64,000 nt of DNA, from assembly GCA_036971715.1 (NCBI GenBank), contig JAVHJL010000005.1, forward strand, positions 496,001-560,000, written 5' to 3'. This stretch comes from Arthrobotrys musiformis. Its lineage: Eukaryota > Ascomycota > Orbiliomycetes > Orbiliales > Orbiliaceae. The notes below the pieces were generated by a model. The model was given only the letters and a program-made list of their open reading frames with translations. It was not told the origin of the DNA and did no database searches. Shown piece after piece: positions 47,484 to 58,174 of the stretch (position 1 is the first letter of the stretch; the number at the start of each line of letters is the position of its first letter). Position numbers and translations under genes: made by a program.

Positions 47484-49608
47484 ACTAGTTTTACATAATT
47501 TCTGAGCGGATATGTGATCGAGGGGTCATAGCTGGACTGGTAACTCGTCTCATATTTTACAAATGAGTCTATAACTTGACTCTCTCTTCATTTCTTGTAC
47601 TGATTCTTTTCTTCTGGCTACCTTTTTTTGTACACTTTCTATTCTTGAATGAGCATCGCTGCAATCGGAGTTTCTTGGATACATGTATGTAACGAGAATA
47701 GTGCGGTTGTACCGATACATCATTTTCTAGAAAAGCGCTCTTCTGGTCGTCGGCCCTTTTTTTTTCACTTTCGGCGTTCCTCTGTGTTCCTCTTATTCTC
47801 TTTTCCTCTTTTTTATATCAGTTTTCCTTTGTTACCATTAAAAATTGTTCCTTGTATTCTCTTTCATTTGTTACACATCATTGTACAGCGTGATCATACT
47901 TTTCTGTAAAATGGATACCCAGATACGTTTCTCCTTTTATTTCATCTGAAATTCTTTTTTTCTTTTCCCTTTTCAGCGAGCAAGCGATCCCAAACACTGA
48001 AAGAAATATTGCGGGCTACCCACTCCATTGATTCAAACTCAGTCGAGTAGGCAGCCAACTCCCAAGCGTCGACCGCTGTGGCATTTGCTCTGTCTCCCCC
48101 TTCAACAACTGTTGCATACCAATCCTGTCGTACTAAACAGTAGAACCCACTACAATCTGAGCCGAAGGGGCTAGGAAAGTCGTTAGCTGGAGAAAGAAAA
48201 AACTTTAAACACGAAATGGAATTGAGAACCCTCTATCTGAGTGGTATACCTTATTAGCAACATTTTCCCTTGTCTCGAATTTCTAGATTAAGCGCCTGAT
48301 TTCATCTCTTTCTGAATACAATGCGATTCACCTGCGCATATATGTTGGGAAATGGGTTTAAAACATTACGCATGCATGGTAGATACGATAACCCGTGCCA
48401 CCAAGAAACATAAAACATCTAGCTCCAACCTTGTTAACATTCAAAATTTACAATCATAGTCGTAATTCTCTCGAAATTTCATACCAACACCTTTTCTTAA
48501 AACAGTTTGTTGGAAGTTTCGTCGGCCTTCAATTGTTACACGGGTTTTTTGGCTTTTGGATATCGATCGACGGGCGATCTACGGGTTACAATTGATCAAC
48601 ATATCCTTTCATGACTTTTTAGGTAACTATTAGGGAGCCGCTCCCTCCGACTTAACGACCGAATTTTCGGAATCTACGGTCGCATCTACACTTAAAACTA
48701 ACAGCATATATTATATATTTTTCACGTGAGGCCGAAGGGGTGGTACAATTGAAGGTCCCGGCTAACGGACGTCCGGACACTTGAACATTTCAGGATAAAT
48801 TTCCAGCTTAGTTTGAGGCACAAGCTTCAGCCCGCAAAACTTAGGGCGACGGTTTGGCTAAAGTCCTTCTTAGAAACGTACTTATACGCAGAGCGTCGAC
48901 ACTCGTGCTCATGTTCTAGGTTTCTTTCTTTTTTAGTAGGCCAAATCTGGACTTTGGGACGAAAAAGATCTGAGGCCACCATGTGCCTATCCATTGCATA
49001 TTGCATTGCATTCGCAAGCAGTGCATCCTAGCTCTGGTCTTGAAATTTAGGCGGGCCCTGTATATGCAGGGTCCTGTGGTTATCAAATATTAATATATCC
49101 ATAACTCGAACTGCGGGGTATTTATAAGGTCTCGTATGTTAGTAATGATGTTTAATTTGACAGACCCTTTCCATACCATACTAAACGCAAGGTAGACAGT
49201 AAGTTCAAGCGACCGCCGTGGTAGTTCATTGGCCAGCCTACGAATACGGGGTTGTCGAATCAGCGGGTAATTTACACTAACAACAAAGTTCAATTCGATC
49301 ATTCAGGAATTGACCGATTGTATTTGCCGTTCGTTGAAAACCAAACTTCGATGCCAAAGGCGGTATTTCGGCTGAGTCAATATTTTCTTATTTAATACCA
49401 TTGTTTTCCCTTATTTATAGAAAAATCTATTTGCGGTCGGTACCTGTGGAAGAAACAAGGAGGAACATCAACGTTACAAGGCTCAAATAATAGAGAAAGC
49501 CTTTTATCTTCCTTATTTCGTCAGAGCCTCATAGGGTTCTCAGCCAAATATTTGATCAACTTTGCCTTCTGCAATATAAGAACCATTGGTTCCCGAATTC
49601 TTAACCAA
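47484..49608. other. 2.1 kb intergenic region
   Basis: The first 500 bases are T-rich and probably 3' UTR of the DUF1996 gene. No gene is supported in the remainder. Confidence 0.5.
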
Positions 49609-49680
49609 GCTCGTATAGCTTAGTGGTAGAGCGTTGCACTTGTAATGCAAAGGTCACCTGTTCGATCCAGGTTATGAGCA
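49609..49680 (+). tRNA. tRNA-Thr (anticodon TGT)
   Basis: A 72-base cloverleaf is visible. The acceptor stem GCTCGTA pairs with TATGAGC with one G-T wobble, followed by the discriminator A. The D arm is GCTT-AGTGGTA-GAGC. The anticodon stem TTGCA/TGCAA encloses the loop CTTGTAA, so the anticodon is TGT. The T arm is ACCTG-TTCGATC-CAGGT. There is no intron. Anticodon TGT reads ACA and other ACN threonine codons depending on wobble modification. It stands alone in an AT-rich gap 2 kb upstream of the PNP gene. Confidence 0.95.
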
Positions 49681-51648
49681 AAGTTATAATTTTTTTGCTC
49701 TATTTTGCTCCTGTTTTGGCTTCCATGGTCCTTTCGGAAAACTCTCGCGGCAAGTTTGTTAGTTTGTCATGGCACAGCGCAAGCTCGGGGTTCTTTCTTT
49801 TTTCCCATCCCTAGATCTATTGAATGAATGTCGAAAGCAAAGTCCCTCGTCGTTCTCTTTGTTCAAGCTAGTGGGAAAAGTCGGGTTAATTCTGAGGGTT
49901 TGTAATCCAGTTGGATTCAAGTCACCGCCTGCAATATGTCTATGTTGGCTTTAGCATATCAACACATATTGTGGGCGTATTGGTTATTCGCATCCCTCTG
50001 GCTACCTTGTCTCGTCGCCAGATTCCTCAACTTTGGCTACCTAGCTATATTAACTCTAACAGTGCAGTGGATGTTGGTAATATTCTCCTGGGTTCGTCCG
50101 GAATAGCTTGCGGGAAACTCCGAGCACAATCAGAGGAGTAGATGCGTAATTACGCTTGTAGAACCGGCACGGCCTGGTGGTCTGTAGCAAACTCTCTAGC
50201 TCTAGAGACGAGATAGTCTGGGAGTCACTTACCTAGAGACGAGACTAGCAGCATTGGACCATGAATGGTTAGTCTCATATTGTACTTTAGAGCTATAGAG
50301 TGCGATTTAGCTTTGCAAAGAAAAGTTCTACTTTTGTCCCAAAACCATAAATTTATAAATGCAACAATCTTCCAGATTCTAACTTAAATAATTAAGAATG
50401 ATATAGATGATAGTATTGAAGCATGAAGATACGATAATTTCTCGTCCTAGTTAGCCAGTAGCTAGGCTTTGGGTAGCTAGTATGTATATACGTTCTTAAG
50501 GATTCAAGAGAATGGTACTATAGTCTCAAAATATTTGTTCAAGAACCATTCTCCGAAAAACTATAAAGTATTTCCCAGCCCCTACTAACATTGCCATTAT
50601 ATACCGTCTCAGCTAACTGGTCCGTTCGACCTGTTCTCAAGACCTTCGAGGTTCTAACACTGTGAACAACACATATATTGGATGTACGAATATGTATGCC
50701 TAGTGTCTAGATGGTCTTGAAGGTATGTACCAATATTTGGGGCGACAATGAGACCCGTGGATCTTGTTTGTTACCTTTAGTTATCAAAATTATGCTTGGG
50801 ATGTCGAATCAAGAATTGTCCAAGTCTTTTTCGAATATGAACTTCTAAATTGCAGACTCCATTCAGTACCCTTACATAAACATACAATGCATAGTATTTA
50901 GGCGAGTACCCTGCATGCCCTCGAGCCATATCATTCGCTGCCACCCAAAAACCCCACTTTAGTATTCGTGATTGCTGTAGATCCTGTACTTTTGAATCGA
51001 TCTTTGAAGAGCCGATACCTGATATTAACTCGGGAAAATATAGGCATAAAGGATTTGAAACTCGATAGATCTATTTCTGGGACTCGAGCGCTTGAGCTGT
51101 TGATTGCTATATCGATCCACACAAGGCTGAACAAGTCGTAGATGAGCTCCTGAATATTTCTCTCCATCAAGCCGCAGCTTGGGAGAAATGGGTATTAGTA
51201 GACCAATCGACCTTGGTGCCACGTCTCGGCGCTTATCCATCCCATGAGGACAAACGAATGAATAAGGGCCGGCCCACGCACCCGTAGGCACGGGTGCGGT
51301 ACTGGAATATTAGTGGGGTTAAGCGGCTATTTGCAGATTGCGATTCTCTCCAGCCTTCGATACAATTTTGACAAAACCATTTACTTGATAACAGTCGGCT
51401 TTAGTATGACAAATGGAGATATAGTCTCTTATAATACCTGTCAACATTCAGACTTTAGGAGATATCTATTTTCTGACTGTCGCTTTCGTTATTCAGTCGA
51501 GCTACCAACTCCAGGCACATTTAGAAAAACGTCCCGCCTGCATTATACCAATAAGCCTCGGGGTCGCGTCTGCGGATATATATACAGTACTTCATCAAAT
51601 TTACTACGATCCTCCCGCCTCTGTTCGATATCGATCCGCCTCTAAAAA
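49681..51648. other. 2.0 kb AT-rich intergenic region
   Basis: No gene is supported. A perfect 8-bp inverted repeat with a 4-base loop lies at 51278-51297 and a TATATATA stretch at 51576-51583, 66 bases before the PNP start codon. Confidence 0.5.
51576..51583 (+). promoter_or_regulatory. TATA-like stretch upstream of the PNP_UDP gene
   Basis: TATATATA lies 66 bases before the ATG at 51649. Position is compatible with a core promoter; in this AT-rich DNA it may be chance. Confidence 0.25.
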
Positions 51649-52887
51649 ATGCCTACTCAAAACGATTTCGAGATATGCATCATTTGTGCCTTACCACTCG
51701 AGGCTAGAGCCATCCGTGCACTGTTCGAAGCAGGAGAAGATAAAACGTTCGAAAAAGCCAAAGGGGATACGAACATATATTCAATCGGCAGGATTAGTGG
51801 CAAAGATGTAGTTTTGGCGTACATGCCCGGTATGGGTAAGGTAGCGGCAGCTGGCGTAGCGGGAAATTTGAAGAGGAGCTTCGAAAATATCAAGCTCGCG
51901 CTGCTAGTAGGTATCTGTGGAGGTGTACCCGGGGAAGGAGACAATGGCGTAAGATTGGGCGACGTCATCGTTGGGAAAAACGTTGTCCACTACGACTTTG
52001 GAAGGCAGTACGAGCATGGGTTCGAGATGAAGGATGGCCCGGGGGACAGACTAGGAAAACAGGGTCCCGAAATAGGGGGGTTTGTAGGGAAACTAGAATC
52101 AGGGAGAGGAAAGCTCGAGCAGCAATTATCCGGATATCTGGATTCTATGCTTAATTCCTGGAAACCGAAGATATCCGTCGACAACCTCAAGGATGTTGCC
52201 TATCCGAAGGGTTATTGGCATATCCACCAGGATAAAGATGCGGGAGAATGCTGGGACGGAAAATGTGAAAATTTCGTGAGTGTCTGCAAGACCGCTACGA
52301 CAGCTTCGTGTGAGGAATTAGGCTGTGAACGAGCAGACTGGATACGGCCTCGCGATCGGAGGCCTGTACCGAGAGTCTTTTTTGGTACAGTCGCATCCGG
52401 TGACAAAGTTATGAGGTCTGCTGCCATTCGCAATAAAATTGCTAAAGGAGCGGACGTTCTCGCATTTGATATGGAGGCTGCAGGAGTGTGGGATTTTCTT
52501 CCTTGTATCTTAATTAAAGGGGTCTGTGATTACTCCGACAGTCACAAGAACAAGAGCTGGCAAGAGTATGCTGCGATTTCCGCTGCCGCTTTTACGAGGG
52601 CGGCTTTAGAAGAATGGGCTTCATCCGCTACGACCACGACTACGGACGCCACCGCGGCTAGAAGCCAACCCAGCCAACCAACAATTGGATCCATAAACAG
52701 CTATGGGGTATGCATGTTTATTCCCAAACTCCTCTGTCTGACTAAGATCCTAGAAAGAGAATACAAGCTAACATGGACAAATGCGCGGCGGCTACAGAAC
52801 ACTCAGTTCAACAACCACAAAGGCTCGAAAGTCATGAACCAAGCGAGCAATATGGTTTTTACCGGAAACCAGACATTCTCGTTTTAA
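51649..52887 (+). CDS. PNP_UDP-domain effector with C-terminal amyloid-like tail
   Basis: Exons 51649-52707 and 52798-52887 give 382 residues. The 90-base intron has a GTATGC donor, a GCTAAC branch site and a CTACAG acceptor; it contains no stop, so unspliced RNA would still encode 412 residues. Residues 7-325 are a nucleoside phosphorylase (PNP_UDP) domain: I-C-A-L-P-L-E-A-R-A, H/Y-M-P-G-M-G-K, V-G-I-C-G-G-V-P near 87, G-D-V-I-V, Y-D-F-G-R-Q, G-T-V-A-S-G-D-K-V near 246 and the substrate-site F-D-M-E-A-A-G near 273. Fungal members of this family occur as effector domains of NLRs, and relatives cleave ATP at the glycosidic bond. A Thr/Ala/Ser linker leads to the tail (347-382), N/Q/G/F-rich with alternating hydrophobic residues. 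The tail aligns with the N terminus of the convergent NLR at 53676-57062. Confidence 0.85.
   Translation: MPTQNDFEICIICALPLEARAIRALFEAGEDKTFEKAKGDTNIYSIGRISGKDVVLAYMPGMGKVAAAGVAGNLKRSFENIKLALLVGICGGVPGEGDNGVRLGDVIVGKNVVHYDFGRQYEHGFEMKDGPGDRLGKQGPEIGGFVGKLESGRGKLEQQLSGYLDSMLNSWKPKISVDNLKDVAYPKGYWHIHQDKDAGECWDGKCENFVSVCKTATTASCEELGCERADWIRPRDRRPVPRVFFGTVASGDKVMRSAAIRNKIAKGADVLAFDMEAAGVWDFLPCILIKGVCDYSDSHKNKSWQEYAAISAAAFTRAALEEWASSATTTTTDATAARSQPSQPTIGSINSYGVCMFIPKLLCLTKILEREYKLTWTNARRLQNTQFNNHKGSKVMNQASNMVFTGNQTFSF
52708..52797 (+). other. In-frame intron separating the PNP domain from its tail exon
   Basis: GT-AG intron of 90 bases, phase 0 at both ends, with a GCTAAC branch site about 30 bases before the CTACAG acceptor. 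Being a multiple of three and free of stops, it could be retained without truncating the protein. Confidence 0.75.
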
Positions 52888-53675
52888 ACGTCAAGCCTGA
52901 TACTCGAAGTTAATTTCCTGAAAAGAGGGAGGATCTCCAATATATGGCTATCTATTTGCTACGTTTTTGTTGTAAAGCTAGCCTGGTAAACCACACAACA
53001 TGCCCATCGATGGCTCGTCTCGTTGTCAGACTACGTATATACCGGCTGTCGAATAGCATTGAACATTCGATTTGTTGTATTTTAGCATGTGAAGCAAGAA
53101 TTGATATCATCGTCGTCTCGAGACTAGAGAACATGCCCGTAGCTTATTTTATTATAGCAGCGTGGCGGCACTATAGTATATCTAATATTTGGGACGTTTA
53201 CCCTAGATCTCTAGATACCAAGAACTCAGGAATGGAAATTCTTTTTCCGTGTTTGCAGAAAGTTTAGCCTGAATACCCCTAATTATATAATCATGATCAT
53301 ATGATCTCAGCGTCTCATATGATTATGGCCCAGATCGATACCTAGCTAGATCTATACCTAGGTATATACAAGTATATCCGTACATGCATCTTCACTATAT
53401 ATATAGCTATACAGCTATGCATTTGCGAATTGCGTGGATGTTTAGTGATATGCATCGATCCACCCATATATTCTGCTTAATACATTTCTAGGAAATAGAG
53501 TTTTGGAGTGACCCCGTATGTGCTCAGATCTAGATACAAGCGATATATTGCATATATGCATAATTGCAATATTGACTTCGTAAAGATAAGTAAAAGGTAT
53601 ATCTAAATTAGTACATACTTAGATCTGTAAGCACTCAGGTTCGCGAATATCCTTGATTATTAAGGCTAAGAAAGT
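52888..53675. other. Intergenic region between convergent PNP and NLR genes
   Basis: Very AT-rich, full of TATA, CTAG and GATATC-type short palindromes. Contains the 3' UTRs of both genes and no other recognisable feature. Confidence 0.55.
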
Positions 53676-56600
53676 TCATGTGATAATGCAATCGTAAAGA
53701 GCAAGACTCTTGATGTTAGCCACAGTTTTAGTTAGTTCGATTGTTTTCGGATCGTCCTTTCCTAGTGTCTTCTCTTGGAAGGCTAAGGCCTTGGAGCACC
53801 ACTCAAGAGCCTTTTTAAATTTCTTTTGCTCGACAAATATGAGCGCTATTCGCATCATAACTTCTGGGGGCCCTACCAGCAATAGGCTGTTTGGGCCTAA
53901 ACCCTCGAATCCGGATAGGGCTTTGTAAAACCATTTCAGAGCATCAGAATATTCCTTTTGAGATAATAAAACCAGCGCGATCTCGTAAATCGCAAGAACA
54001 GTGTTCCGGTGGCCTCTACCCCAGGTTTTCTCTTTACCCGCAAGAGCTATCCGATAGTAGTGAAGAGCTTCTTCATATTTCCCTTGATCGCTGTAAGCTG
54101 ACCCCAGTGATTGGAATGTTCGAAGGGTTTCCGGATGAAGTTGTCTTAGCTTTTCTTCTTGCTTGGCCAGGACTTTTTTATATTCTCCGATGGCTTTATC
54201 ATAAAGATGTTGGGCCTGGAAGACACGTGCTATGTGACGCATCACAGATAGGCTGTCTGGGCTGTCCTCGCCCAAAACTCTTTTAAAGCCGTCGAGGGAT
54301 TGATTGTACCATTCCAAGGCCTCGGAATGTTTATCCTGGTTATATAAGACAGTCGCGATGTCGCGAGTTATAGCGAATATAGAGACGTGATTTGGGTCGT
54401 AAATCTGTTTCATCCAAGCTAAAGCGTTTTGAAAGTATTCAAGAGCTTCGTCGTATTTGTGCTGCTGATTTGCTAGAACACCCTGGCTTTTCATTGTGCA
54501 AAGAGCAAACCTCGACTTTTCAATTTCGCTTCCATAGCAACCCTCCTTTTGACGGGCGAGAACTATTTGGTGGTACTTCATCGCCTCATCAGGTTGGTCC
54601 AGTTCACCGAGCATCGTTGCCACAGAGGCCAAGGATAAAAGAGTCGATGAATGATTTTTACCCAAAACCTTCTCCTTTCCGACAGCAGCTTCGTGGTAGT
54701 ATTTCAATGCTTCGTTGTATCTGCCGAGGTTGGCAAAGGATAATGCCGTGTTGTGGATGAGGCCCAGCACCGCTATGTTATCATCCCAGCTGGGAAGAAA
54801 CTGGGGACCCTTTTGTTTTAGAGCTTTTCTCCTCGCCAAAATATTTTGCTGTAGTTCAAGAGCTTCGCTGTGTTTACCTTGATGGTCAAGGATCGATGCC
54901 ATAACACTCTGAGTAGTAAATGCCCCCAAAGAGTCTTCACCCGAAACCCTCTTTTCCCATTCTAATACACCCTGGTATAGTTGAAAGGCTTCTGAGTACT
55001 TGCTTTGGTTGTTCAAGACAGCCCCCACATTCTTGACGCCGACAAACGAATCCAGCTGGTAGTCTCTCCATTCGTGCTGAATGAACTCTGTGTTTAAATA
55101 CTTGCAAAGCACCATAGCATGATCCATGAGCCTTCTCCCCTCGCCTGACCCCCAGGTGTATTTTGAACAGAAGGGGTCGTTTTGGAGAGACTTCAATTTT
55201 GAGATGACTCTCAAGGCGCCTCGTATATACTGGAATCGGTCTCGACTGTCCACACGCTCGCGGGCCCACTCGTGGACTACGGGATGGATCGAAAACGACC
55301 CTGGCTGATTCCTGTTGATCAGAGAGTAGGATGCCAGAAGCGAAAATTTGCTCTTCTCTAAAAAAAAAAAAAAAAAAGGACAATTTTATGGATAAGCACG
55401 CGTATATATACTTCTCTGTGTGTGAATGTTTGCGTGTGCAAATTTTATAGGTGGGTGGAATTGGACAGAACATACGTTTAAGTTGGGCGTCTACATTCTC
55501 CTCCCATTCCCCATCCTCTCCAATTTCCCAAAAGTATTCAGGTATCTCGTTGCGATTTAAATATGAACAACTGAGTAAAAGTGATGCCGCCTCCTCATCT
55601 TGACTTTTCACAGCTAAAAATGATACTTCCCAGGTCGTTACAGCCGTTTCGTCTCGATAATTCCAGCCAAATTTTGGCACTTGTGATTGAGCCTCTTTGA
55701 AAGCTTTGTTGTAATATTTCAGATAGCCATCTATGGAAATATTCATTGTGTTTATGAAGCATCCCGCGTGGTTGATCGCAAGAGGCATAAAACCTAGCCT
55801 CTTGACGACTTCTATGGCATCGTTCTTTTCATCTATAGGACCAGGCATTAGAGCTCCCTCTACCACCTGGTCTGAGACTGACGTTATGACTTAACTTACT
55901 TTGTGTAGGATTTGGTAGTTGTACCAGGTTCAACAAGAGATCGGTGGAGCTCTCTAAATCCAACCCATCTAGGGGCAGTTGCTCAGCGCAGTGCGAGAAT
56001 TCTGGCCGACGGCTCGTTACGATGACCCCACCGGAACCTCGAGTTGGGAAATATTTCTCAATCCCGAAAGTCAAATCGTCCACATTGTCAAAAATCAACA
56101 ACCATTTGGTATTTCCGGGTAGGCCTAGCCAGTTGAAAACAGCCGATCGAATAATGTCGAGGGAGCCCGGCTCGAAGCTCACTTTGCCCTTTTTATCTAC
56201 CAACCCCGGAATACCAAGGCTTCGAGCAATGGTTCCGTATTCCGGAAGTGACTCAGGCCAAGATATTCGCGCTTGCTCTTCAACAATCCGCTGCATGACG
56301 TCCACGAACGAAGTTCGAATATTATCTTCGGTTGCAGCCAGTAACCAGAAGACGGCGGTGAGATGACGGTTCTCCCGACAGGAATACGCATACTCGAGAG
56401 CGGTTTGGGTTTTACCCATTCCACCGGTCCCGGTAAGCGCGCAAACCACGGGAGCACTGCTAGACGCTGGTTCTCCAAAGCATTCGCTGAAGCATCTATC
56501 AATCGTTGCCATTTCTTTCTCCCTACCGGTGAAATTGGGGTTCCGAGCGTAGGGCAAGCGAATTGGTATCTCGTAATTTATTCTTTTTATCTTATATGTC

Positions 56601-57062
56601 GATCGATGGATATTAATACTGATAGTTCAAGTCAATACAGTGAGAGATAAGACTATACCTTTGTCTCTGCCTAGTAAAGGCGGGTATACATCGTCAGCAG
56701 CGCTTCGTTGCCATGTCAAGCCCCTGCCTTTTTATTACCTTGCGAGGAATGATGTTAAATGTATGATTATTTATGTCCCTATAGTAAACCAGTAGCATTA
56801 CAAGATAAGTATCGTATCTCTCTGAACGGCTTAGGTGTGAGATTACCCGTAATTAACTCCGATTTCCACCTGTCCCGATCCAGCATAATGAATGTCCCTA
56901 TCCCAAACAAACAAAAGCTATCATTACTAACCATCTATAAACAAATTGTATAGAGTATAGGTTTGCTTACCCATGGACAGCACCTGCCTGCATCAATACC
57001 TTGTTCTCTTCATTGGTGAATGTGGTATTATGAATTATCCCTTCCCCACTTCTGGGAGCCAT
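53676..57062 (-). CDS. NB-ARC-TPR STAND protein (NLR) with amyloid-like N terminus
   Basis: Exons in transcript order: 57062-56971, 56897-56847, 56778-56739, about 56590-55900, 55832-55476, 55357-53676; about 970 residues. The junction between 56739 and 56557 is uncertain: an acceptor at 56591 keeps frame, but small extra exons are possible. The first 61 residues, on three tiny exons, hold no globular domain; they carry N-T-T-F-T-N, K-V-L-M-Q-A-G-A-V-H-G-D-I-H-Y and a second G-D-I-N-N-H-T-F. The NB-ARC domain follows: P-Y-A-R-N-P-N-F-T-G-R-E, P-loop G-T-G-G-M-G-K-T near 115-122, Walker B L-L-I-F-D-N-V-D-D near 225, G-V-I-V-T-S-R-R, and G-F-M-P-L-A-I-N-H-A-G. The C-terminal half is a row of kinesin-light-chain-like TPRs. 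Such proteins act as oligomerising intracellular sensors. With no effector domain of its own, it probably acts through the neighbouring PNP protein. Confidence 0.85.
55360..55377. repeat. A18 run (T18 polypyrimidine tract of NLR intron 5)
   Basis: On the minus strand 18 T residues directly abut the AG acceptor of the last NLR intron (55475-55358). Confidence 0.85.
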
Positions 57063-58174
57063 TTTGAAGTATACTTTGTGCTAGGATGGGTAGCCACTGT
57101 TGGCGACAGTTTCTTTGAAAGATTAAATTAAATTAACTATCCCCGGCCGATATTCAGGTTTGGCTCTCTTGTTAGTCTCGTAGCTAGCTAGGCTCTCATA
57201 AAACGAGTGTTTCCTTACAGTTGAAGCTCAGTTAGTTCTGCCTGAGGTTCAGAAGCTGGATGGGGTTTGTCTCGTAAACCAGAGCTGGCCGAACGTCGAC
57301 GTGAGGGTATATATTCCTCTTTTTGATTAGTTAATCTATATCCCGTAGGGGTTTTTTGATGTGTTTTTTTCGACTGCTTTTAAAAATTAGGACGCTCTAT
57401 AGGGCATTCAAGGTAATTCCTTCGAAAGTCGACTTGAGGTGGATTTGCCGTCCCAGAAAACGCCCGATTTCCCCTACGGTTTAATTCATTGTATATGATT
57501 CTAAGGAGGAGAACAATATGTTGGGAAGGCTGCAAATAAGAGTAAGGAAGTGCTGCTGTATATTAATACATAAATGACCCCTCCATTGATCAAACCCGGT
57601 CGGTATGCGCCCTCGAAAAATGACCAATTAATATTGGTCGGCTTGGCTGCATTTAAATTATATGTCCCCAAGCGCAGCTCTCATGTACGTGTAAAGGACG
57701 TGTATACATGTGAATTTACATCAAGTAGCAGCGCTAAATAGCAACAGTTGTGAGAATGATAGGCTCGCGGTTTTAGGTCTATTTATGGCCACATGCATGC
57801 AGATATCAGGGGCTGAACCCTCAAGTCGAGATTATGAGTCCAGGTTTGCAATTGACCAGCTCAACTTTAAGCGCCCGCAACTGTCGGGGTGAAGCTGTGG
57901 GGCACCCCTGACGCCATGGCCGTGCAACCGAGACAGCGCATCCTTGTACGGAAATATTGTGTTGAAAATGTTGTAAAATTATCATGCCAACCACCAGACC
58001 AAGGACACATAGCACGCAAAACCTTCGCTCGGAGTCAATCTCGGGCGGCCCATCGAGGTTTTTATAAGTCGAGGTTTATATAACGACCGATTGGCACATA
58101 AATTATCGATATATTTGGTTCCATTCATTTCTGCGCTCAACGGCACCCAGCAGATCTTGCGGCATACTTCTATC
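57063..58174. other. 1.1 kb intergenic region between divergent NLR and Mpv17 genes
   Basis: Promoter region of both flanking genes by position. No gene or strong motif is seen. Confidence 0.5.

Noticed and set aside
55878..55899. Alternative very short NLR intron (22 or 28 bases) after N-P-T-Q
   Set aside because: Too short to splice; the 67-base choice ending at 55833 has a branch site and keeps frame with K-N-D-A-I-E-V-V-K-R-L-G.
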